DNA of 64,000 bases from Acetobacter suratthaniensis (GTDB lineage Bacteria; Pseudomonadota; Alphaproteobacteria; Acetobacterales; Acetobacteraceae), in NCBI RefSeq assembly GCF_017377745.1, contig NZ_JAFVMG010000015.1, forward strand, positions 1-64,000, in the 5' to 3' direction. Each line of letters opens with the position of its first letter. Position 1 is the first letter of the stretch. Below, in pieces: positions 7,621 through 15,657 of this stretch. The notes under the pieces were generated by a model. The model ran no database searches, was not told the origin of the DNA, and worked only from the letters and a program-made list of their open reading frames with translations. Both the position numbers and the translations under genes were made by a program.

Positions 7621-9282
7621 TCAGGCCGCGCCGGGTTCTGAAAAGGGCTGCTCGGGCGAGTAAACCGTAAAGCCGTGCGTGCCATCGCGTTCAAGCTGAG
7701 CCACCAGCCCGAACTCCCAGTCCAGATAAGCCTGCATGGCGGCTGCGGCGTTGTCCGTGCCTTCATACGGGCGTTTGTACACGTCCTGCGGGGGGGAGAG
7801 CAGGCGCTCTTGTGGCAACCCGCGTTCCACCGCCAGCCCTTCGGCCTGCCAGCGCTGTGTGCCGCCTGCCAGTACGCGTGCGTGCCGGGCCTGTGTTTTC
7901 AGCGTTGCTGCGGCCAGCCGCGCGGCAGCGCCATCTGGCGAAGTCAGCACAATATCATGGGCGTCACGCAGGGGGGCTGGCCATGCGGAGGGGGGGAGAG
8001 ACAGCACTGAGGGAATTAGAAAAAATGCACCGGAGATATGGCTTTTGCCAAACTCAGGGCTGGAGGCCAGATCAATGAGCAGGGGCGGGCGGGCTGAGGC
8101 CAGTTCCGTGGCCAGTGCTTGGGGCGTCAGCTCTGGTGCGTGTGGCAGGGGGCGAGCCAGGGCGGTGGGTTCAGGCCCTGTAGCACGGGGCAGGTCGGTC
8201 CAGTCGTCCAGCACATGCACGTGCTGCCAGCCAAGCTGACGGAGCCAGTGCGCGGTCATACGTGCGCGCACGCCATCGGTATCGGTCAGGACAAGGGTGG
8301 CATGGCGTACGGCCACCCATTCATCCGTTGCCTGTACAAGCTGCCCGCCCGGAGCGGAGCGGAACCCTGCCAGATGCCCGGCCTCGTACTCGGCGGGGCT
8401 GCGTACGTCCAGCAGGTAGAGTGTCCGGGCTGGATCGGCCGCCAGACTGGCCAGCGCTCTGGCGGGCAGGATTTCCACCCCCGTGGCCTGCGCCAGGGCC
8501 TGCGCTGTCTGGCGGGCCTGTTCGTGGTGGGCGGGCGTGGGGTCTCCTGCGCTCAGGGTTGCGCCATGTGCCAGTTCAAACCCGGCCAGCGTCCAGCCAA
8601 TGGTGCCGTTGCGCAGGGCGTAAACCGGGTTGGGAATGGCGGCGTTGACCAGTGACTGCGCCCCGATGATGGAACGCGTGCGGCCCGCGCAGTTGACGAC
8701 GACCGTGGTGGTGGGAGAGGGCGCGATGTCGCGCACGCGCAGGGCCAGTTCCGCCCCCGGTACCGAGCGACCCTGCGGAATGGACATGGTCGTGTATTCA
8801 CTGAAGCGCCGCGCATCGAGGATAACCAGATCCTCGTTACGGTTCAGGCGGGCCTGTAATTCTTCCGCCGGGAGCGAGGGCGTGTGGCGCACATGTTCAA
8901 CCAGTTCGCCAAACGCCTTGGAGGGTACGTTAACGTCAATAAACACCTCTCCCCCGCTCTGCTGCCAGCCTTCCAGCCCGCCTTGCAGGAGGGATACGGC
9001 GCTGTAACCCAGTGTATTCAGTAAGGAGGCGGCACGTGGGGCCAGCTCCTCGCCATTGTCGTACACTACGACGGGCACGGTTTTGCGCGGAATAAGGGAG
9101 GCTACCCGCTCCTCTACCCGGCCAAGTGGGAGATTGACGGCAAAAAGCGGATGCCCTGCGGCAAAAGGGGCTTCCTCACGCACATCAAGCAGGGCAATTT
9201 CCTGCCCATTGCGCAGGGCTTCGCGTACGGCCTGTGCAGTGGTGGTGGCCACAGGCGCGCGGGATGGAAAAAGCGCGTTCAT
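7621..9282 (-). CDS. Four-domain rhodanese-like sulfurtransferase
   Basis: A 553-residue protein with four rhodanese-like domains, at about residues 15-115, 130-240, 265-370 and 380-480, plus a short C-terminal tail. Each domain shows the LLDVR-type strand. Only domain 2 has a catalytic cysteine in the active loop (NCAGRTRS, Cys198). The equivalent positions are Asp75 in domain 1, Asp334 in domain 3 and Ser448 in domain 4, so those domains are probably structural or regulatory. Rhodaneses move sulfane sulfur from thiosulfate or persulfides to acceptors such as cyanide or thiols. Its start overlaps the stop of the thiol dioxygenase by four bases, so the two are translationally coupled. From memory, a similar dioxygenase-rhodanese pair exists in Pseudomonas (PA2602/PA2603). 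Confidence 0.9.
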   Translation of the reverse strand: MNALFPSRAPVATTTAQAVREALRNGQEIALLDVREEAPFAAGHPLFAVNLPLGRVEERVASLIPRKTVPVVVYDNGEELAPRAASLLNTLGYSAVSLLQGGLEGWQQSGGEVFIDVNVPSKAFGELVEHVRHTPSLPAEELQARLNRNEDLVILDARRFSEYTTMSIPQGRSVPGAELALRVRDIAPSPTTTVVVNCAGRTRSIIGAQSLVNAAIPNPVYALRNGTIGWTLAGFELAHGATLSAGDPTPAHHEQARQTAQALAQATGVEILPARALASLAADPARTLYLLDVRSPAEYEAGHLAGFRSAPGGQLVQATDEWVAVRHATLVLTDTDGVRARMTAHWLRQLGWQHVHVLDDWTDLPRATGPEPTALARPLPHAPELTPQALATELASARPPLLIDLASSPEFGKSHISGAFFLIPSVLSLPPSAWPAPLRDAHDIVLTSPDGAAARLAAATLKTQARHARVLAGGTQRWQAEGLAVERGLPQERLLSPPQDVYKRPYEGTDNAAAAMQAYLDWEFGLVAQLERDGTHGFTVYSPEQPFSEPGAA

Positions 9283-9878
9283 GCTGGCTGCCTTTCAAGG
9301 GAACGATCCCACAGATTGGGTGTCTGCTGGCTGGAATAACCCGAGATAAAAGGCTTTTCCGCCCCGGTCTGCAGATCGTAGGTCGCGCGGGAGACACCAC
9401 CGATATTCGCGCCATAGACATGGATGGAAATGGAGGGCTGGTCTTCCAGCGCGTTGGCCACGCGGTGATAATCGTTCACGCCCGGTGTCAGGGCCGCGAC
9501 ATCTCCGGGTTCGAGAAAGCTTACGTCTTCGGGGTGGAAATGGCCATCCGCTGTGCGGCTGTACTGGGTTTCGCTCTCGCGCCCGCGCAGCATGCCAATC
9601 AGCCCCCATACGCGGTGGTCATGCAGGGGGGTCTGTTGGCCCGGCCCCCATACGAAGCTGACGACCGAAAACCGCTCCAGCGGGTCACAATGGAGCAGAT
9701 ACTGGCTGTAACGCTCGGGGCTGGGGCGGGCGAAGGCTTCGGGTAGCCATGTATCCTGCGCGACAAGCTGGCGCAGCAGGTCGGCCCCTTCGCTTTGCAG
9801 GCGGGCGGGTTCAAGCCCGGCATCGTGCAACTGCGTGAAACGGACAACAAAGTTCCTGAGCGGGTCTGGCGTGGTCAT
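9279..9878 (-). CDS. Thiol dioxygenase, likely 3-mercaptopropionate dioxygenase type
   Basis: A 199-residue cupin of the cysteine dioxygenase family. The iron-binding histidines are in PLHDH (about residues 94-98) and DYHRV (about 145-149). The segments RFSVVSFVWGPGQ, SISIHVYGANIGG and KPFISGYS...NLWDRS match what I recall of the bacterial 3-mercaptopropionate dioxygenase subgroup (Pseudomonas PA2602) better than mammalian cysteine dioxygenase. The enzyme would oxidise a thiol to the sulfinate with O2, in the cytoplasm, using non-heme Fe(II). It lies between an SsuD-like monooxygenase and a rhodanese on the same strand, which supports a joint role in organosulfur breakdown. The exact thiol is an inference. 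Confidence 0.85.
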   Translation of the reverse strand: MTTPDPLRNFVVRFTQLHDAGLEPARLQSEGADLLRQLVAQDTWLPEAFARPSPERYSQYLLHCDPLERFSVVSFVWGPGQQTPLHDHRVWGLIGMLRGRESETQYSRTADGHFHPEDVSFLEPGDVAALTPGVNDYHRVANALEDQPSISIHVYGANIGGVSRATYDLQTGAEKPFISGYSSQQTPNLWDRSLERQPA

Positions 9879-9989
9879 GGGCCGGGGTTCTGTCCTGTGT
9901 AAGAGAGCTTAAGTGCGGCGGGGCTGGCCGCGTGGTTGCCTGCGGCCAGCCCGTGCTGTTCTCGTGCCTGTGTGTGGGGCTGAGGTTTT

Positions 9990-11081
9990 TCAGGCCGCGT
10001 GGGGGGTGTTGCGGGCATCCTCGCGGGCGATGCGTTCACGCACGAGCGGGATCAGGTCGCGCCCGTATTCATAGGCATCGGGCAGGGGGTCAAACCCACG
10101 GATCAGGAAGGTGGAAATGCCCAGACGGTAGTAATCCAGCAGGGCATCGGCCACCTGTTCGGGGGTGCCCACCAGCGAGGTGGAGTTGCCTTTGGCCCCG
10201 GTCAGTTCGGCAATGCCCGTCCACAGTCGCTGGTCAAGCCTGCGGCCCTGTGCGGCTGCGGCCAGCAGGCGGCGCGAGCCTTCATTGGGGATCTCGGCGG
10301 AGCGCACATAACCGGTTTGCTGTTGCAGGGCGCGGGCAGTTTCTAAAATTCTGTCCGCGCGCGCCCAGGCTTCTTCCTCCGTGGCGGCAAGGATGGGGCG
10401 CAGCGAAAGCGAAAAGCGCGGAGACCGGCCATGGCGTGCAGCGGCGGCCCGCACGCGGGCGACGGTCTGGCTCACCTGTTCGTAGGTTTCACCCCACAGG
10501 GCGTAAACATCGGCATGCTGGCCCGCCACGGCAATGGCTTCTTCTGATGAACCGCCGAAATAGACCGGAATGCCGCTCTCGCGGTACGGATGCACGCTCG
10601 CGCGGGCGCCGCGCACATCGTAAAACGCCCCCTTGTAGGAAAACGGCGTGGTTTCAGACCATTCCTTGCGAACGATGTCGAGATACTCGCTGGTGCGGGC
10701 GTAACGCTGGGCTTTGGTTGTGTGGTCGCCATCGGCTTGGAGTTCCACATCACTGCCGCCGGTAATGATATGCACCGCAACCCGGCCACGGGTCAGGTGA
10801 TCAAGGGTGGCGAACTGCCGTGCGGCGATGGTCGGGGCATTAAAGCCGGGGCGATGCGCTATCAGCAGCCCGAGATCGGGGGCGGCTGCGGCGGCATGCT
10901 GGGCGATGAGAATGCTTTCGGGGGAATCCGAATGGAAGGCCACCAGAGCGCGGTCGAAACCACCATTTTCATGAATTTTAGCCGCAGTTTCAATATAGTG
11001 CGGGTTTACGGTAGGGCCGGTGGCAGGGATGATTTCCGAGTGGCTGCGGCTGTTGATGAAGCCGATGAATTCTACTGGCAT
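9990..11081 (-). CDS. SsuD-like FMNH2-dependent monooxygenase (LLM class), copy 2
   Basis: A 363-residue luciferase-like monooxygenase closely related to copy 1 at 3.6-4.7 kb: the same MxVEFIGF start, AHRPGFNAPTIAARQFATLD, VYFGGSSEEAIAVA and a GNSTSLVGTPEQVA segment. Copy 1 has about 15 more residues in the middle. Such enzymes desulfonate organosulfur compounds using reduced FMN and O2. It is followed on the same strand, after 111 bases, by the thiol dioxygenase and the rhodanese, and is divergent from a LysR regulator gene with a 108-base shared region. The two copies may have different substrates; the sequence does not say which. Confidence 0.86.
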   Translation of the reverse strand: MPVEFIGFINSRSHSEIIPATGPTVNPHYIETAAKIHENGGFDRALVAFHSDSPESILIAQHAAAAAPDLGLLIAHRPGFNAPTIAARQFATLDHLTRGRVAVHIITGGSDVELQADGDHTTKAQRYARTSEYLDIVRKEWSETTPFSYKGAFYDVRGARASVHPYRESGIPVYFGGSSEEAIAVAGQHADVYALWGETYEQVSQTVARVRAAAARHGRSPRFSLSLRPILAATEEEAWARADRILETARALQQQTGYVRSAEIPNEGSRRLLAAAAQGRRLDQRLWTGIAELTGAKGNSTSLVGTPEQVADALLDYYRLGISTFLIRGFDPLPDAYEYGRDLIPLVRERIAREDARNTPHAA

Positions 11082-11189
11082 CGTGAAATTCCTAACGCAC
11101 TAATATTTTACGGTAATTATAAATATAACACTTGCAAAAATGATTAAATCAAGCGAGGAATTGTCAAGCCGCACTTTGCCGCCGCTCAT
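11082..11189. promoter_or_regulatory. Divergent control region, monooxygenase copy 2 / LysR regulator
   Basis: A 108-base AT-rich region between divergent genes, the standard place for a LysR-type operator. It contains TTAGTGCGTT (minus strand, about 11094-11103) and a T-rich/A-rich stretch ATTATAAATATAAC (about 11116-11129). The AGTGC element resembles ones at 4732 and 6525 near the other sulfur genes. Confidence 0.45.
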
Positions 11190-12128
11190 ATGGCGCAGGG
11201 CAGTGGCCCGGCAGGAGAACGTGTTGTGTCTGATACCCCCCACGCGGCCCATGGTGTCGCTCTGCCCCAGCGTATGGCGCGGAACGTGCCTACGGAACTG
11301 CTGCGCTCGTTTGTCGCGATTGTGGAGGCTGGCTCCATGGCGCAGGCAACGGAAATGATTTTCCTTACCCAGTCCGCCCTCAGCCTACAGATGAAGCGGC
11401 TGGAAGATGTCCTGCAACAAAAACTCTTTCGCCGGGATGGGCGGCGCCTGATCCTGACCCCCATTGGCGAGGAACTCGTCAACCACGCTCGCACCCTGCT
11501 GGCCCTGAATGACCGGATCATGCGCACGCTGGGGCAGGATCTGGAGCCAGACCCGATCTGTGTTGGTATGGTGCAGGATTTTGCCGATACGCTGCTGCCT
11601 GATGTGCTGGAGCAGTTCCGCCTTGGCCACCCGCGTGCGCGGTTGGTGGTGCGGGTAGGCGGTTCAGCTGAACTGCTTGAAATGTTTGATCGCTCGCGGC
11701 TGGATCTTGTGCTCTGCCTCGGCCAGCATGGAGACCGCCCGGACGCCACATGGGAGGTGGTGGGGCAGGATCGCATGACATGGATCGGCAGCGCACAGAG
11801 TGCGGAAAGTGCTGAGGTGCCGCTGGTTCTTCTTGAACCTCCCTGCCGTTTTCGCGAGGCGGCGCTCAGGGTGCTGGGGCATGCGCGGCGTGGTTACAGG
11901 CTGGTGATGGAAACCCCCAACCTGCCTGCCCTGCGCGCAGGCGTGCGGGGTGGTATGGGGGTAAGCTGCCGTACGCGGCGCTTTGCCATAGCGGAGGGGC
12001 TGCCGATGATTAGCGGCACCACCCTGCCCGCCGTGCCGGGGATTGAAATTGTGCTCGTGCGTCGTAACAACCTGTCAGATGCCGCCAATGATCTGGCGAA
12101 CCTGCTCGCGGCAGCGGCAGGTTCGTAA
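11190..12128 (+). CDS. LysR family transcriptional regulator of the sulfur island (inferred)
   Basis: A 312-residue LysR-type regulator. The winged helix-turn-helix covers about residues 34-93 (AIVEAGSMAQATEMIFLTQSALSLQMKRLE, split by the usual turn), followed by an effector domain with VRVGGSAELLEMF. Two starts are possible: the ATG at 11190 and an ATG at 11274 that would remove a 28-residue extension; the second gives a more typical family N-terminus. It is divergent from the second SsuD-like gene, so it probably controls that gene, the dioxygenase and the rhodanese, perhaps in response to sulfur supply in the way CysB or Cbl do. The effector is unknown. It converges with the GT39 gene with only three bases between stops. 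Confidence 0.88.
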   Translation: MAQGSGPAGERVVSDTPHAAHGVALPQRMARNVPTELLRSFVAIVEAGSMAQATEMIFLTQSALSLQMKRLEDVLQQKLFRRDGRRLILTPIGEELVNHARTLLALNDRIMRTLGQDLEPDPICVGMVQDFADTLLPDVLEQFRLGHPRARLVVRVGGSAELLEMFDRSRLDLVLCLGQHGDRPDATWEVVGQDRMTWIGSAQSAESAEVPLVLLEPPCRFREAALRVLGHARRGYRLVMETPNLPALRAGVRGGMGVSCRTRRFAIAEGLPMISGTTLPAVPGIEIVLVRRNNLSDAANDLANLLAAAAGS

Positions 12129-12131
12129 CGG

Positions 12132-13967
12132 TTATTCCCCGCGCGCGGGGGCCTGCTCGGGCGATGCGGGCGCTTGTGGCAGACGTTCGAAAATAAAGAT
12201 GGTCTGCCCCAGACTTTCATAACCTTCAGGGGCAGGCAGGAAGGGGGCGTATCGCGCCTCCTTCGCCAGCCGGTAAGACAGCCTGTTGCCAAACAGATCG
12301 CGCAGGAAAGTGCTTTCCTGTGTGCTACCCTGAGATTGCTGTGTAACACGCGGTGTTTTCAAACCCCATTGATGATCCGTGGGGGCGGCATGGGGCAGAT
12401 AGCTCTGTGCCCAGAAATCCGGCACGATCAGGAAACGGGGTTTGCGTTCCTCTATCTGTGCAAACGGGGCGATGGATTCTGTCACGCCGGGCAGGGGGTT
12501 GCGGCGTTTGAGTGCTATGGTGTCGAGCCGGGTCAGGTGTGCGGCTTGCGGCAGACGCGGCAGAAAGGCGTTGCGGCCATAGGCTTCCACGGCATCGCCC
12601 GGTTGGACATGGGCGGCCATCCAGTGCTCGGCATCGTAGCGGGGGTCGTTCAGCATGGCGGCGTCAAGCCCCGCGCAGCGCCACAGGGCCGTTGCGGCCA
12701 GCCCGGCCAGTCCTACGCGGGCGGCCAGATTTAGGGCGGGCTGTTTCAGCGTCAGCAGCCGGGCACAGGCCAACCCGATATAGGGCGCGATAAAAAGCGA
12801 TTGCGGCAGGAGAAAGCGATTATCCGTACGCAGCGCCATGGCATTGAAGAACAGCGTAAAGGACAGAACGGCCAGCACCGGCACCAGCCCGGCAACCCGC
12901 CGGGCGGGCTGTGTGCGTGTGGCCTGCCACATCAGACCAAGGCCAGCGACCGCAAGCAGGGCTGTCGCTGCGGGATAGAAGCGTGGAAAACACGTGATCA
13001 TATCCCATACAAGCCGCATACGCCCGGTGATGTCGGTGGTATAGGTCATGAAATCCTGACTGGCTGGCCCATGCAGGAACGCCATGCGCCGCGCGAAGCC
13101 TGAAGGATTGGTTAACGCACCATCAAGCAGCAGCAGCAGGCCCAGACTGATGGCGGCCCAGCGCAGCATGGGCAGGATAAGGGCCGGAATACGCTGCCGG
13201 GCTGCCGGGTCCAGCGCTAGTGACAGGCCGAAAGAGGCAGGCAGGGTCAGCAGGAAAACGCCATAGGCCTGATCCTTGGTGGCAATGGCCGCAGCGGCCG
13301 ACAAGGCGGCCCAGCGCAGGCTACGCAGATCGCCCGCCATCAAAAAGCGCATCCATGTCCACAGGCACAGTGTCGCCCAGAACAGATATGGCCCGTCCAG
13401 ATTGGTCACCTGCCCATAATAGACCATGCCACCATTCAGCGCACAGGCCGCCGCTGCACACAGCCCGGCCAGTGACCCTGCGACAAGGGTGGTCAGGCGG
13501 TAGATCAGCAGCAGGGTACCCACCGACATGAGCAGGCTGAGTGCGCGCGCCGTCAGGGCAAAACTGGTCATGTATGGTACATGAATAAACGTGCTGATAA
13601 CGGCCTGCTGGCTGTAGGCGGGCGCATGGGCGATGGCTATGCCCACCACAGGCAGGTTGAGCAGGGTCAGCCAGATCATGTGCAGGGGCGGGTAGGTAAA
13701 AAAGGAGCCCGGCACGTAAGTCATGGCCAGCCCGACCAGAAAGTTGCGCGGTGCCACGCCATCATCATCCCACCCATCTGAGGCGGGTAGCCCCCAGCTC
13801 AGTCCGGGCAGACGCAGCGCAATAGCCAACAGCACGATCCAGAACAGCGGCTTGCGGCAGGATGTGGCAAACCAGCGTACCAGCCGGTTTCTGCTCCTGG
13901 CGGGCTGTGTCCCGCTCTCTGGGGTGTGGCTGTCCGGCGGGCAGGTGGTCGGTTGTGTTTTGTTCAC
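12132..13967 (-). CDS. Membrane glycosyltransferase, GT39/ArnT-like
   Basis: A 611-residue polytopic protein with about 12 hydrophobic segments and the family feature of an acidic cluster shortly after the first membrane segment (SDGWDDDG, about residues 63-70), followed by FTYPPLHMIWL. Members of the ArnT/PMT/GT39 superfamily move sugars from a polyprenyl carrier to lipid or protein acceptors in the periplasm. The C-terminal part (about 430-600) is a soluble domain. The start is a GTG. It stands alone between the LysR gene and a GST gene, so no pathway is evident. Confidence 0.8.
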   Translation of the reverse strand: MNKTQPTTCPPDSHTPESGTQPARSRNRLVRWFATSCRKPLFWIVLLAIALRLPGLSWGLPASDGWDDDGVAPRNFLVGLAMTYVPGSFFTYPPLHMIWLTLLNLPVVGIAIAHAPAYSQQAVISTFIHVPYMTSFALTARALSLLMSVGTLLLIYRLTTLVAGSLAGLCAAAACALNGGMVYYGQVTNLDGPYLFWATLCLWTWMRFLMAGDLRSLRWAALSAAAAIATKDQAYGVFLLTLPASFGLSLALDPAARQRIPALILPMLRWAAISLGLLLLLDGALTNPSGFARRMAFLHGPASQDFMTYTTDITGRMRLVWDMITCFPRFYPAATALLAVAGLGLMWQATRTQPARRVAGLVPVLAVLSFTLFFNAMALRTDNRFLLPQSLFIAPYIGLACARLLTLKQPALNLAARVGLAGLAATALWRCAGLDAAMLNDPRYDAEHWMAAHVQPGDAVEAYGRNAFLPRLPQAAHLTRLDTIALKRRNPLPGVTESIAPFAQIEERKPRFLIVPDFWAQSYLPHAAPTDHQWGLKTPRVTQQSQGSTQESTFLRDLFGNRLSYRLAKEARYAPFLPAPEGYESLGQTIFIFERLPQAPASPEQAPARGE

Positions 13968-14088
13968 CAGTATGATCCAGCTTTAATCAGGGAGCAGGCA
14001 GGGCGCGGGTGTCTTTGTTTCACCCGCCTGATCCTGTGTAAAGCGTTGTCTTGCCTATGGCCCGTGCGGCAAAAAATGGAGTCCGGTC

Positions 14089-14679
14089 ATGATTCTCTAT
14101 AACTGCCCGCCCTCGGGTAACTGCTACAAGGTCAGGCTGTTTGCAGCGCTGAACGGCCTTGAACTGAGCGTGCGCGATGTCGATCTGGCGGCAGCAGAGC
14201 AGCATCAGCCCTGGTTTGCCGCACTCAATCCCTGGCAGAAAGTGCCGGTGTTGCAGGATGGCGATACGGTCGTGTGGGATTCGCAGGCCATTCTTGTTTA
14301 TCTGGCTGAGCGCCATCAGCTCTGGGAGTGGTGGCCGTCCGAACCGGCTGCGCGGGCGCGGGTGGCGGCATGGCTGAGCATCAGCGGCAACGAAATTCAG
14401 CATGGCCCCGCCGATGCCCGGCTCGTGCGTGTTTTTGATGCTCCTCTGGATTACCCCAATGCCGTGGCCAATGCGGCCCGTACCCTTGGCACGCTGGATA
14501 AATGGCTGTCCTTGCACCCTTGGCTGGAAGGCTCGCGCCCGACGCTGGCGGAGTGCGCGGCTTATCCGTATATCGCTCTCGCGCCAGAGGGAGGGATTAC
14601 GCTGGATGCCTATCCCGCCGTGCGCCGCTGGGTGGCTGCGGTGGAAGCCCTGCCCGGTTACGTGAGCGTGGACGCATGA
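14089..14679 (+). CDS. Glutathione S-transferase family protein
   Basis: A 196-residue GST. The thioredoxin-like N-terminal domain (residues 1-75) has the GNCYKVRLFAAL glutathione-site region, NPWQKVPVLQDGD with the cis-proline, and the DSQAILVYLA pattern that binds the gamma-glutamyl group. The C-terminal helical domain starts near residue 85. GSTs conjugate glutathione to electrophiles or act as glutathione-dependent reductases. It is followed after 28 bases by a histidine-phosphatase-like gene on the same strand. Confidence 0.88.
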   Translation: MILYNCPPSGNCYKVRLFAALNGLELSVRDVDLAAAEQHQPWFAALNPWQKVPVLQDGDTVVWDSQAILVYLAERHQLWEWWPSEPAARARVAAWLSISGNEIQHGPADARLVRVFDAPLDYPNAVANAARTLGTLDKWLSLHPWLEGSRPTLAECAAYPYIALAPEGGITLDAYPAVRRWVAAVEALPGYVSVDA

Positions 14680-14707
14680 TACGCCAGCCCTGCGTGCAAC
14701 CGGGCTG

Positions 14708-15274
14708 ATGGTCTCCCGGCTTTTCTGTCTGGCCCTGCCGCCTGCGGCACAAACCGCGCGGGGGATCATGACCTCGGGGGTGGATCTGTCGGTGCCGGGA
14801 TGCTGCGCGGTGCCGCCGCGTATTCTGGCCCTGTGTGGCCAGCCCATGCAGGTTTTCTGTGCGGACGACAATGCCACGGGGCTTGCGGCCCTGCTGGGTG
14901 ATGCGTTGCAGGGTTTTAGTATGCAGAGCCTTACTGCCACGGCCGCCCTGCGCGGGCGTGATTTTGGGCAGTGGGCGGGGTGTGCGCTGTCCGGCCTGCC
15001 TGTGCACGCTTTACAGGCTTTTGCGCAGGATGCCTGTTTTGCCCCACCGGAGGGGGAAAGCTGGCAGCAGTTTACCACCCGGCTGCTGCACTGGCTCCAG
15101 ACCGAAGTGCCTGATGGCACACAGGCGCTGCTGATGGTCGCCCCCTCGGTCATGGTGGGGCTTGCACACGGTCTTCTGGCCCCCGCCGCAACCACCCCGC
15201 CCGATCTGGATGTGGCCGCAGGCGCATGGCTTGCGCTAACCCGGCATGGGCGCTGGCGGGTTCGGCTGCTGTAA
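14708..15274 (+). CDS. Degenerate histidine phosphatase-like protein near cobalt genes
   Basis: A 188-residue protein that looks like a histidine phosphatase (phosphoglycerate mutase fold) with its catalytic motif eroded. The central LRGRDFGQWAG (about residues 82-92) and the PEGESWQQFTTRLLHW stretch (about 114-129) correspond to the DFGxWEG and GESxxxxxxR regions of CobC-like phosphatases. The expected N-terminal RHG catalytic triad is absent: the equivalent place reads LALPPAAQTARG. It sits 121 bases before cbtB and cbtA, a place where CobC-like phosphatases occur in cobalamin regions. The role is unknown; it may be non-catalytic. Confidence 0.6.
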   Translation: MVSRLFCLALPPAAQTARGIMTSGVDLSVPGCCAVPPRILALCGQPMQVFCADDNATGLAALLGDALQGFSMQSLTATAALRGRDFGQWAGCALSGLPVHALQAFAQDACFAPPEGESWQQFTTRLLHWLQTEVPDGTQALLMVAPSVMVGLAHGLLAPAATTPPDLDVAAGAWLALTRHGRWRVRLL

Positions 15275-15395
15275 GAAAAGGCAGGGTGCCGGGTTGCAGT
15301 GTGTTATGTTGACAAGGCCCGCGAGATTCGTGTTTGTGAACCCAGATTTCGGCTTTGTGCCAATCCCGGGATATTGACCCAAGGAGACCAGTTCA

Positions 15396-15611
15396 ATGGC
15401 TACGGCAACCCTGAAACCCACAGTCGCAGTTGCTCCCGTACCCGTTCCGCTCAAGGCCGTGGCGCCGTGGGCCGTGTTTGGTGCGCTGCTGTTTGTTGTG
15501 GTGCTGTATTTTGTGGGAGCCGAGCAGGGTGCCACAGCGCTGGTTTCTGGCCATGCGGTGCATGAGTTCGTGCATGATGGCCGCCACCTTCTGGGTTTTC
15601 CCTGTCATTGA
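15396..15611 (+). CDS. cbtB: Cobalt transporter subunit CbtB
   Basis: A 71-residue protein with one membrane helix (about residues 23-40) and a metal-binding C-terminal tail: His53, His56, His60, His64 and the final Cys70-His71. This is the CbtB pattern, a small partner of CbtA thought to take part in cobalt import for cobalamin synthesis. A strong AAGGAG ribosome site precedes the ATG. cbtA follows after 46 bases. No canonical cobalamin riboswitch is visible upstream. Confidence 0.92.
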   Translation: MATATLKPTVAVAPVPVPLKAVAPWAVFGALLFVVVLYFVGAEQGATALVSGHAVHEFVHDGRHLLGFPCH

Positions 15612-15657
15612 TCCAGCATTTGCCGATGCGCCCCGTTGAGCTTGGCGAGAGCGTGCG

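Noticed and set aside
15275..15395. Possible cobalamin riboswitch before cbtB, because AAGGAGACCAG resembles the B12 box
   Set aside because: The region is only about 120 bases and lacks the other conserved riboswitch blocks (no GGGAA...GGTG, no CTGGGAAGG-type element). The AAGGAG is explained as the cbtB ribosome site.
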